A stretch of 12,140 nucleotides of DNA from the NCBI GenBank assembly GCA_009785855.1, contig WQUG01000051.1:1-12140 (forward strand). The letters run 5' to 3'. Every line of letters begins with the position of its first letter. Positions within the stretch are counted from its first letter, which is position 1. This DNA comes from Actinomycetes bacterium. Its GTDB lineage: Bacteria > Actinomycetota > Coriobacteriia > WRKU01 > WQUG01. Position numbers and translations under genes: made by a program. This document shows, one piece after another, positions 6,976 through 12,140 of this stretch. The notes below the pieces were generated by a model. That model ran no database searches. It saw only the letters and a list, made by a program, of their open reading frames with translations, and was not told the DNA's origin.

Positions 6976-8761
6976 GATCCGTGCCTCCGGTGGCCTTGGG
7001 CTGGCTCTTGCCCGACGCCGTGATCTTGAGCTGTGAGGTCGCATAGCGCAGGATGTCGGCATAGGTCGGGCCGGCGACCGAGGCGCCGTAGTAGCCGTTC
7101 TTCGAAGGCTGGAAGATCACGACCAGGCACAGGACCTGGGGATCGTCTGCGGGAAGATAGCCCACGAAGGAGCTCGCATAGCGTCCCTCGACATATCCCT
7201 TGCCCTGCTCGGCCATCTGGGCGGTCCCGGATTTGCCCGCAGAGACGAAGCCGGGGACTTCCAGGTGATCGATCGTGACGACGCCTTCCAGGATGCGGGT
7301 GACCTCGGCGCTCACCGAAGCTGAGAGTATCTGCTTGTTCTGCTTTGCCCAGTCGGGCGTAAGCGCATGGTCGCCGGGCACGTCGGCCAGGAAGTGCGGG
7401 GTCACGAGCACGCCGCCGTTGCCAGCCGCGGCGATACAGCGCGCGAGCGATACCGGGGTCAACGAGATCCCCTGCCCGAAGCTCGCGTTAGAGAGCCCGA
7501 TGTCGGTCCACTGCGCCTGGGGCGCCAGATAGCCCTTGGTCGAACCCGGGAAGTCGATGCCGCTGTCCTTGTCCAGACCGAAGTCCGTCAGGGTCTGGTA
7601 GTAGGCGGACAGCCCCATCGCGCCTGCGATCCGGGTCGCTCCGATATTGCTGGACTGCCGGATGATGTCGGTCACGCTCATGGTCTGGACGCCATGTTGC
7701 TCCGCGTCCTTGACCACATGGTCGCCGATCTGCAGGCTCCCGGGGACCGAGAACGTCGTCTGCGGGGTGACCGCGCCGCTCTGAAGGCTCCCGGCCAGCG
7801 TGACGGTCTTGAAGGTCGAACCTGGCTCATACAGGTCGACCAGGGCCCGGTCGCGGACCGCCTCGTTCGTGACCTTATCCAGGTTGTTGGGATCGAAGGA
7901 CGGCGTCGAGGCCGCCGCATAGAGGTCGCCGGTCTTGGGGTTCATCACGACCACGGCGCCGCTGACCGCCCCATGGGCCTCGACGGTCGCGTCCAGCTTC
8001 TGCTGGGCATAGTAGGAGATGGCGCTGTCGACGGTCAGGATGATGTCGCGACCCGGCTTGGGCGCGATGGTCTTCTGGATGCCCGAGGGGATGGGATTGC
8101 CGCTTTGGTCGCGCTCGCTGAAACTCACGCCCGGAGTCCCGCGCAGGATCTTGTCATACTGGAGTTCGATCCCGGCGACCCCCTTGCCATCGGCGTTCAC
8201 GAAGCCGACGACCTGGGCTGCGATCGTCGCGCCAGGATAGACCCGCTTGTAGTCCTGAGAGAAGGCGAAGGTCTGCAGCTGCTCCTTGAGCTTCTTCTCC
8301 TGAGCGCTGTCCGACGGCGCCAGAAGCGCTGACTTCCTGAAGGCCGCTGCCGCGCCCGTATCGACCTTCCGGACGAGCACGACGTAGTGGCCTTTGCGCC
8401 TGAGCAGGTCGAGATACGTCGCGGACGTACCGCCAAAGGCTTGTCGCAGACGCTCAGCGACCGCGGTCTTGTCATGGATCAGGGTCGGATCGGCGCTCAC
8501 ATCATAGACGAGCACCGACTTCGCGAGCACGTTGCCCGAACGATCATAGATCGTCCCGCGCTGTGCGGCCGTCGAGAGCTGCGTGATCCGCTGGTTCTCG
8601 CCTTTCTGGGCCAGTGCCTTCGCCTGAAGGATCTGCACCGTGAACAGGCGGGCGACAGCCAGGGCAAGCAACAGCAGAAAGCAGCCCGTGAACAGCTTGA
8701 TGAGACGCTGCGAGGACTGCTTTCTGGCAGGACTCCCCTGTTGTGTACGCCGTGGACTCAT
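6968..8761 (-). CDS. ftsI: FtsI-type class B penicillin-binding protein (septal D,D-transpeptidase)
   Basis: A bitopic membrane protein of 597 residues that crosslinks septal peptidoglycan outside the membrane, working with FtsW. A basic N-terminus (1-20) is followed by one membrane segment (about 22-45). The pedestal domain starts with RGTIYDRSGNVLA (68-80) and includes GVAGIELQYDKILRG (194-208). The transpeptidase domain has the three active-site motifs: STFK with nucleophile Ser315 (315-318), SSN (370-372) and KSGTAQ (510-515). The protein ends about 20 residues after the last domain helix, and no PASTA repeats are seen. The ATG at 8761 follows the ftsL-like gene after 18 bases, with only a weak site (AAGGCAGG). 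Position before murE supports FtsI (PBP3/PbpB) rather than the elongation PBP2. Confidence 0.95.
   Translation of the reverse strand: MSPRRTQQGSPARKQSSQRLIKLFTGCFLLLLALAVARLFTVQILQAKALAQKGENQRITQLSTAAQRGTIYDRSGNVLAKSVLVYDVSADPTLIHDKTAVAERLRQAFGGTSATYLDLLRRKGHYVVLVRKVDTGAAAAFRKSALLAPSDSAQEKKLKEQLQTFAFSQDYKRVYPGATIAAQVVGFVNADGKGVAGIELQYDKILRGTPGVSFSERDQSGNPIPSGIQKTIAPKPGRDIILTVDSAISYYAQQKLDATVEAHGAVSGAVVVMNPKTGDLYAAASTPSFDPNNLDKVTNEAVRDRALVDLYEPGSTFKTVTLAGSLQSGAVTPQTTFSVPGSLQIGDHVVKDAEQHGVQTMSVTDIIRQSSNIGATRIAGAMGLSAYYQTLTDFGLDKDSGIDFPGSTKGYLAPQAQWTDIGLSNASFGQGISLTPVSLARCIAAAGNGGVLVTPHFLADVPGDHALTPDWAKQNKQILSASVSAEVTRILEGVVTIDHLEVPGFVSAGKSGTAQMAEQGKGYVEGRYASSFVGYLPADDPQVLCLVVIFQPSKNGYYGASVAGPTYADILRYATSQLKITASGKSQPKATGGTDRD
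6984..6988 (-). promoter_or_regulatory. Ribosome binding site deciding the murE GTG start
   Basis: GGAGG on the minus strand, 8 bases before the GTG at 6975. It lies within the last ftsI codons and rules against the longer ATG-started frame at 7062. Confidence 0.8.
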
Positions 8762-8779
8762 CCCGAGGCGCCTGCCTTG

Positions 8780-9256
8780 TCATCGGGTCGCGGCAAGGCC
8801 GACATCTCCCAGCATCAAGGCGCTCGACTGACCGGCCGTCAGGCGCGCGAGACCATCGAGCGCGGAAGCTTTCGGGGCCGGCTTCACAGCCGGCTTCGGA
8901 GCTGCGACGGCGGCGGCGACCTTGGGACGGGCAGGGCTCAGATCGACGGTCATCCCTGCTTCAGTCGCGGCGATCATGCGGAGCCGGGTCTTCGCGATGT
9001 TCTCGACCCGATACGAGGAGGTGAGCACCGAATGACGCATCTCGAGCTGCTCAGAGCGTGCCTGAGCCGCGTCCAGGTCCTCCTTGATCAGCAGGGCCTG
9101 CTGACTGTCGCGTGTCGCCTGAGCTGCCAGGAACACCGGCCCGAAGCCAAGGAGCACCAGCACGGCACAGACCGCCACCGCGACCGTGAACACCCGGCGG
9201 AACGGGAGAACATCAGGGTGACGCGCGTCGCGTGTCCTGCGAGCAGCCGATCCCAT
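8780..9256 (-). CDS. ftsL: FtsL-like bitopic division protein
   Basis: 158 residues. The basic N-terminus (about 1-21) leads into one membrane segment (about 22-46), then a probable coiled coil rich in Gln, Glu, Ala and Arg (about 47-95). Its end, SSYRVENIAKTRLRMI (80-95), resembles the closing part of FtsL/DivIC coiled coils. The remaining tail (about 108-158) is Ala-, Pro- and Lys-rich and looks disordered. FtsL works outside the membrane in a complex with FtsB/DivIC and FtsQ, activating FtsWI. The ATG at 9256 is chosen because AAGGAGGT lies 6 bases upstream and the start overlaps the rsmH stop (TGATG); an upstream in-frame ATG at 9337 lies deep inside rsmH. Assignment rests on topology and position between rsmH and ftsI, since FtsL sequences diverge strongly. 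The Ala/Pro tail is longer than usual. Confidence 0.8.
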   Translation of the reverse strand: MGSAARRTRDARHPDVLPFRRVFTVAVAVCAVLVLLGFGPVFLAAQATRDSQQALLIKEDLDAAQARSEQLEMRHSVLTSSYRVENIAKTRLRMIAATEAGMTVDLSPARPKVAAAVAAPKPAVKPAPKASALDGLARLTAGQSSALMLGDVGLAATR

Positions 9257-10260
9257 CAGTCCACCTCCTTTCCGCTCATCGCTTCGATGCGCTCGGCGAC
9301 CCTGAGGCGAGCCGAACGCGCGCGTGGGTTCTCGCATACCTCGTCGTCAGGGGCCCGCAGTGCGCCGCGGGTCAACTGACGCAGTACCGGAGTGCGCCCA
9401 CAGGCACAGACCGGCAGGTCCGGCGGGCAGACGCAAGGCTGCTCCCAGCCCAACAAGCTCGTCTTCGCCACACGCTCCTCAAGGGAGTGGAAGGTGATCA
9501 CCCCGATGCGTCCTTTGCCGCGCAGCCAGACGACCGCCTGATCGAGGCCGGCGCGCAGGGCGCCGAGCTCGTCGTTGACGGCGATGCGCAGGGCCTGGAA
9601 GGTCCGACGCGCCGGATGACCACCCTGACGCCGTTCCCGTGCCGGGATCGCCGCCTTGACCAGCTCGACCAGCTCCGAGCTCGTCGCAGGCGCACGGCCC
9701 TTGTCGCGCGCGCGCACGATGAAGCGCGCGATCCGCGCCGCCCAGCGCTCTTCTCCGCCCGCGCGCAGGATACCGGCCAGCTCCTCCGAAGACGCGCTCG
9801 CCAGGATATCCGCCGCGGTCGCGCTCTGCCGGGAGGGATCCATCCGCATGTCAAGCGGAGCTCCCGGATGATAGCTGAAGCCGCGATCCGTATCGTCGAG
9901 CTGTGCGGAAGAGACCCCTATGTCGAAGAGGATGCGATCGACGTATCCCAGAGGCACGCCGCTCAGCAGCTGATCCAGGTCGCGGAAGTTGCCTTTCACG
10001 AGGCGATACGGCGCCGGGCTCTGACCCTGCGCGCGCATCGCTGCACTCTGAGCGGACAGCCGCTCATCAGCGGCTGCCAGCGCGCGGTCGTCCTGGTCGA
10101 TGCCGAGCAGGAAGCCCTGGGGGCCCAGACTCTTGAGGAAGAGCGCGCTGTGTCCTCCCCCGCCGACCGTCGCATCGACCACGATGTGATCGCGCGCGGG
10201 CGCCAGATACTCCCCGACTTCGCGGGTCATCACCGGCGTATGAGCATATCCCGCTGTCAT
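9256..10260 (-). CDS. rsmH: RsmH (MraW), 16S rRNA m4C1402 N4-methyltransferase
   Basis: A cytoplasmic SAM-dependent enzyme of 334 residues that methylates N4 of C1402 in the 16S rRNA decoding centre. The N-terminus has the family HTPVM (7-11). The SAM-binding loop is DATVGGGGHS (29-38), followed by GIDQDDRAL (53-61). DIGVSSAQLD (113-122) and RGFSYHPGAPLDMRMD (126-141) are further signatures. The C-terminal half has HPARRTFQALRIAVNDEL (215-232), ITFHSLEERVAK (255-266), a Cys cluster CVCPPDLPVCACG (276-288) and NPRARSARLRVAER (311-324). All blocks of the family are present and the length is normal. The ATG at 10260 overlaps the mraZ stop (ATGA) without a strong ribosome site, so translation is probably coupled to mraZ. 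Confidence 0.98.
   Translation of the reverse strand: MTAGYAHTPVMTREVGEYLAPARDHIVVDATVGGGGHSALFLKSLGPQGFLLGIDQDDRALAAADERLSAQSAAMRAQGQSPAPYRLVKGNFRDLDQLLSGVPLGYVDRILFDIGVSSAQLDDTDRGFSYHPGAPLDMRMDPSRQSATAADILASASSEELAGILRAGGEERWAARIARFIVRARDKGRAPATSSELVELVKAAIPARERRQGGHPARRTFQALRIAVNDELGALRAGLDQAVVWLRGKGRIGVITFHSLEERVAKTSLLGWEQPCVCPPDLPVCACGRTPVLRQLTRGALRAPDDEVCENPRARSARLRVAERIEAMSGKEVD
9263..9270 (-). promoter_or_regulatory. Ribosome binding site deciding the ftsL-like start
   Basis: AAGGAGGT on the minus strand, 6 bases before the ATG at 9256, located in the last codons of rsmH. Confidence 0.85.
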
Positions 10261-10691
10261 GGGAGTTTTCCGATCGCTGCCAGCTTCTTCGTCAACGAGT
10301 CGATCTTGATCGGCCCCAGGAAGCTCTCGATCTTCTCCGGCTGCCAGAGCTCGATACGCTTCTGGCTCCCGATGAAGGTGACCGTCTTGTCAAGGCGCGC
10401 ATAGTCCTGCTTCTCAAGCGGGATCCGGATGCGCCCGGCTGAGTCGAGCTTCAACGGTTCGCCGCCCGCCGTGAAGAACAGTTTGACCTGGCGCATCTCC
10501 TCATCGAAGGACGAGGCCTCGTCGATGCTGTTCACGAACTCGTCGTAATCGTCTTTCGCATACAGCCACAGGCACTCGTCAGTACCGAACGCAAGTATCA
10601 GAGGACGATCACGCAGATCGTCACGATACTGGGACGGCAAGGCCACGCGGCCCTGACCGTCGATCGTATGTTCGAACTTCCCGTAGAACAT
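10257..10691 (-). CDS. mraZ: MraZ, SpoVT/AbrB-type DNA-binding regulator of the dcw cluster
   Basis: 144 residues, the normal length. Two swapped-hairpin AbrB-like half domains are seen: the first around FEHTIDGQGRVALPSQYRD (6-24), the second around LKLDSAGRIRIPLEKQ (80-95). Each holds the DxxGR core (DGQGR and DSAGR). In characterised bacteria MraZ oligomerises and binds short direct repeats spaced about one helical turn apart upstream of its own gene, repressing the cluster. A matching array lies about 70-105 bases upstream here, so autoregulation is likely. The ATG at 10691 has GAGGAG about 12 bases upstream, a long spacing. It is the first gene of the operon. Confidence 0.97.
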   Translation of the reverse strand: MFYGKFEHTIDGQGRVALPSQYRDDLRDRPLILAFGTDECLWLYAKDDYDEFVNSIDEASSFDEEMRQVKLFFTAGGEPLKLDSAGRIRIPLEKQDYARLDKTVTFIGSQKRIELWQPEKIESFLGPIKIDSLTKKLAAIGKLP

Positions 10692-10746
10692 GCCTGTTTT
10701 CTGCTCCTCGCCGACGCGCCATCTGTCAGCTGATAGCCAACCGACC

Positions 10747-10763
10747 AGTGTTAGAGTAACACT
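10747..10763. repeat. Perfect 7-bp inverted repeat at the mraZ promoter
   Basis: AGTGTTA, GAG spacer, TAACACT. The dyad abuts the direct-repeat array, sharing its last three bases with the mraZ-proximal unit, and covers the candidate -10. No T-run follows, so it is not a terminator. It could be a second operator or a short hairpin at the mRNA 5' end. Confidence 0.55.
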
Positions 10764-10781
10764 ATTTCATACTATGTGCAA
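10753..10781 (-). promoter_or_regulatory. Candidate mraZ operon promoter
   Basis: On the minus strand TTGCAC (10781-10776) and TACTCT (10758-10753) are 17 bases apart. TG precedes the second hexamer with one base between, an extended -10 arrangement. The -10 match is poor (first, second and last bases), so this is tentative. If right, transcription starts near 10746, leaving a leader of about 55 bases, and the direct-repeat array would cover the -35 and spacer, as expected for repression. Confidence 0.35.
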
Positions 10782-10797
10782 CTAATGTTCACTATTT
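10761..10797 (-). promoter_or_regulatory. Putative MraZ operator: four direct repeats with exact 10-bp period
   Basis: On the plus strand ACTA occurs at 10761, 10771, 10781 and 10791. The units are ACTATTTCAT, ACTATGTGCA, ACTAATGTTC and ACTATTTCTC. Read on the mraZ strand the outer two units share AAATAGTG; the inner two (ACATAGTA, CATTAGTT) are degenerate. Known MraZ operators are short direct repeats with about 10-bp periodicity upstream of mraZ, with core sequence varying by lineage. The period, location and gene context fit. Binding by this MraZ is inferred, not shown. Confidence 0.75.
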
Positions 10798-10842
10798 CTC
10801 CCTTATCCCTGTGAGGCCTTTCTCAGGGCGCACAGGCCCATC

Positions 10843-10858
10843 AGACATTTTTATGTCT
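10843..10858. repeat. Perfect 6-bp inverted repeat upstream of the rightward promoter
   Basis: AGACAT, TTTT, ATGTCT. It ends 7 bases before the -35 hexamer of the 10933 gene, centred about 50 bases before the predicted start of transcription. That is a position used by activators, or it may be a chance dyad. No function is assigned. Confidence 0.4.
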
Positions 10859-10865
10859 CAGGCGC

Positions 10866-10894
10866 TTGCTACGCGGGGCGACTGCCCGTACAAT
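10866..10894 (+). promoter_or_regulatory. Sigma-70-type promoter of the small membrane protein gene
   Basis: TTGCTA (10866-10871), a 17-base spacer, then TACAAT (10889-10894). The -10 matches consensus at five of six bases, the -35 at four of six. Transcription would start near 10901, giving a leader of about 32 bases before the ATG at 10933. Confidence 0.75.
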
Positions 10895-10922
10895 AGAGAC
10901 AGAGAAACATCCGCATCGTTTT

Positions 10923-10928
10923 GGAGGT
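10923..10928 (+). promoter_or_regulatory. Ribosome binding site deciding the 10933 start
   Basis: GGAGGT, 4 bases before the ATG at 10933. It overlaps the in-frame TTG at 10921, which therefore cannot be the start. Confidence 0.85.
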
Positions 10929-10932
10929 AGCT

Positions 10933-11157
10933 ATGGCGTTCTGGGGATTCACGTACAATATTCCGATGATCATGAACAACTTCCTGTATGTCATCCTTTT
11001 CCTCATCCTGGTCATCGGCATCGCCGTGGGAGTCTTCGCCGCGAGCCATATGAAGGCAGCTGAAAAGGACATGCCCGTCGATGAGACCTATCAGGCTCAG
11101 CTCAAGGAGCGTCAGGACCGCAAGGCGGCCAAGAAAGCTCTGAAGGCCAAGAAGTAA
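10933..11157 (+). CDS. Small single-pass membrane protein of unknown function
   Basis: 74 residues, not recognised. A short N-terminus with aromatic residues (MAFWGFTYN) leads into one strongly hydrophobic segment (about 16-37, with ILFLILVIGIAVGVF). A charged helix-prone tail (about 40-74) follows, ending in a Lys/Ala-rich stretch (AAKKALKAKK). With so positive a tail, the C-terminus is expected to be cytoplasmic. The gene has its own promoter, a strong ribosome site and its own terminator, so it looks like a well-expressed monocistronic unit. It is divergent from mraZ and convergent with xer. A role in the cell envelope or division is only suggested by location. The overlapping frame from 10866 covers the promoter and is not credible. 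Confidence 0.85.
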   Translation: MAFWGFTYNIPMIMNNFLYVILFLILVIGIAVGVFAASHMKAAEKDMPVDETYQAQLKERQDRKAAKKALKAKK

Positions 11158-11180
11158 CAGAACTCTTTACCGACGTGAAG

Positions 11181-11207
11181 GGCCCGCCACATTCGGCGGG
11201 CCTTTTT
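11181..11207 (+). terminator. Rho-independent terminator of the small membrane protein gene
   Basis: GGCCCGCC (11181-11188), loop ACATTC, GGCGGGCC (11195-11202), then TTTTT (11203-11207), 23 bases after the stop codon. The stem is a perfect 8 bp and GC-only. In the opposite direction only two T residues follow, one base beyond the stem, so it should serve the convergent xer gene weakly at best. Confidence 0.93.
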
Positions 11208-12124
11208 CATGAACGACGCAGACCTGCTCGCGGGTGGGCGTGTAAGTAATCCTCCCGCAACCGCGCCTGATCGATGTGGGTATAGATCTGCGTCGTCGAC
11301 AGGTCCGCGTGCCCCAGGAGCTCCTGGACCACGCGCAGATCCGCTCCCCCCTCCAGCAGGTGGGTCGCGAAGGAGTGCCGCAGGGTATGCGGATGCAGAC
11401 CTTCGATACCGATGCGCAGGCCCGCGTCGCGCACCACGGTAAAGACCGCCTGACGATACAGCGGCTTGCCCTTGCTGGTCAGGAACAGGCGGTCGCTCGC
11501 AGAAGGCAGGCCGCCCTTGGGATGCAGATGCGCTCTCCCCTCATCAAGGTAGCGCTGGATATACTCAGTGGCGACAGATCCCAGCGGTACGATGCGCTCC
11601 TTGTCGCCCTTGCCCACCACACGAACGACGCCGCCCTCGCAGTCGAGATCATCGATGCGCAACGCGCATATCTCTGACTCGCGAAGCCCCGAGCCATAGA
11701 GCAGCTCCAGCAGCGCCCGGTCGCGCAAGCTCATCGGATCGGAGGGCTCAAAGACCCCAAGCAGCCGGGAGACCTGGTCTATGCTGAGCACATCGGGGAG
11801 CTTGCGCCCCTGTTTGATCCGGCCCATCGCCTTGAGCGGATAGTTCTCCGTGAAGGACTCGCGCAGGCAGAACTTATGGAAACCCCGAAGGGCGGACAGA
11901 TGACGCTGCACGCTCGCGCTGCTCAGGCCCGAGGTGCGGAGCGCGCCCAGATGCTCCTCGACGTCTGCGGGCACGATGTCATCGAGCGAGGTATGGACGC
12001 GCTCTTCAAGAAAGTCCCGGTAATCGCGCAGATCGCGCTCGTAGGCCGCCAGCGTGTGAGGCGACAGACCGCGCTCGACGCGCAGATGCGCCAGATACTC
12101 TTTCAGTGCTACAGAAAGTTCCAT
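11207..12124 (-). CDS. xerD: Tyrosine recombinase of the XerC/XerD family
   Basis: 305 residues, the normal length for chromosome-dimer-resolving Xer proteins. The N-terminal SAM-like core-binding domain (about 1-90) includes HLRVERGLSPHTLAAYERDL (13-32). The catalytic domain has Arg148 (GSGLRESE), Lys172 (VGKGDKER), His246 and Arg249 (HPHTLRHSFATHLL), His272 (ELLGHADLSTTQ) and the nucleophile Tyr281 (IYTHID): a complete catalytic set. Together with a partner or as a homotetramer, such enzymes recombine dif to resolve chromosome dimers; no dif site is seen here. The sequence looks closer to XerD than XerC, but the symbol is not certain. The ATG at 12124 has an in-frame TGA two codons upstream, fixing the start, and no ribosome site. 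The stop codon overlaps the T-run of the convergent terminator by one base. Confidence 0.92.
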   Translation of the reverse strand: MELSVALKEYLAHLRVERGLSPHTLAAYERDLRDYRDFLEERVHTSLDDIVPADVEEHLGALRTSGLSSASVQRHLSALRGFHKFCLRESFTENYPLKAMGRIKQGRKLPDVLSIDQVSRLLGVFEPSDPMSLRDRALLELLYGSGLRESEICALRIDDLDCEGGVVRVVGKGDKERIVPLGSVATEYIQRYLDEGRAHLHPKGGLPSASDRLFLTSKGKPLYRQAVFTVVRDAGLRIGIEGLHPHTLRHSFATHLLEGGADLRVVQELLGHADLSTTQIYTHIDQARLREDYLHAHPRAGLRRS

Positions 12125-12130
12125 GCCTCA

Positions 12131-12138
12131 ATGCTAGC
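12131..12138 (-). promoter_or_regulatory. Candidate extended -10 element of xer (leaderless start)
   Basis: On the minus strand TG, C, then TAGCAT (12136-12131), followed by six bases and the xer ATG. Transcription from this element would begin at or next to the A of the ATG. The -35 region is beyond the window edge, so the call is tentative. The element lies in a 10-bp palindrome, ATGCTAGCAT (12131-12140). Confidence 0.45.
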
Positions 12139-12140
12139 AT

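Noticed and set aside
6976..7062. Upstream ATG start for murE giving 29 extra residues
   Set aside because: The extension is Arg/Ser/Pro-rich, overlaps ftsI out of frame, and the GTG at 6975 has GGAGG at 8 bases.
9257..9337. Upstream ATG start for the ftsL-like gene
   Set aside because: It lies inside the conserved C-terminus of rsmH; the ATG at 9256 has AAGGAGGT at 6 bases and a TGATG coupling.
10802..10811. TTATCCCTG resembling a DnaA box
   Set aside because: It lacks the CACA end of the consensus and stands alone, with no cluster of boxes suggesting an origin.
10808..10836. Imperfect dyads around CCTGTG and CACAGG in the intergenic region
   Set aside because: The arms are short with bulges or a 17-base loop and no T-run on either side; no terminator or riboswitch can be supported.
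10921..10932. TTG start four codons before the small membrane protein ATG
   Set aside because: The TTG overlaps the ribosome site GGAGGT itself, so it cannot be used with it.
10866..11063. Overlapping 65-codon plus-strand frame at the small membrane protein locus
   Set aside because: It begins inside the -35 hexamer, lacks a ribosome site and has a His/Arg-rich composition without any domain feel.
11207..12124. xer as an integrase of a mobile element
   Set aside because: Size and motifs fit housekeeping Xer proteins, composition resembles its neighbours, and no attachment repeats or cargo genes are seen.

Overview
The window is a canonical division and cell wall (dcw) gene cluster read on the minus strand, with a regulatory island, one small divergent gene and a Xer recombinase gene upstream of it. 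Base composition is GC-rich except in the 10.74-10.80 kb regulatory island. Shine-Dalgarno sites are strong and canonical, and most genes overlap head to tail (ATGA or TGATG junctions). MurE carries the DNPR signature of meso-diaminopimelate-adding enzymes. GC content, gene order and protein style suggest an actinomycetote outside the classic mycolata, perhaps a Coriobacteriia-type organism. This taxonomic guess is inference only; a monoderm high-GC Firmicute is not excluded.

Layout in transcription order (minus strand, high to low coordinates): mraZ (10691-10257), rsmH (10260-9256), an ftsL-like gene (9256-8780), ftsI (8761-6968), murE (6975-5500, GTG start), murF (5500-4130), mraY (4136-3027), murD (3030-1681), ftsW (1681-278) and the first 115 codons of murG (345-1, cut by the window edge). 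The largest gap is 18 bases, between the ftsL-like gene and ftsI, so the block looks like one operon. The products cover Mur ligase steps E, F and D, transfer of the precursor to lipid (MraY), its conversion to lipid II (MurG), septal glycan polymerisation (FtsW) and crosslinking (FtsI). They also include the divisome scaffold FtsL, the 16S rRNA methyltransferase RsmH and the cluster regulator MraZ.

The divergent intergenic region 10692-10932 is AT-rich in its mraZ-proximal part. It holds four direct repeats spaced exactly 10 bp apart on the mraZ side, the probable MraZ autoregulatory operator. It also holds two perfect small dyads and a good sigma-70-type promoter for a rightward 74-codon gene (10933-11157) encoding an unrecognised single-pass membrane protein with a Lys-rich tail. 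That gene ends in a clear rho-independent terminator (11181-11207), which touches the 3' end of the convergent xer gene (12124-11207). The xer start has no ribosome binding site but has an extended -10-like element placed for leaderless transcription.

No mobile element, CRISPR array, tRNA or rRNA was seen. I found no evidence of a novel multi-gene system. The observations most worth following are the MraZ box array, the orphan small membrane protein, the possible leaderless xer and the 68-base ftsW/murG overlap.
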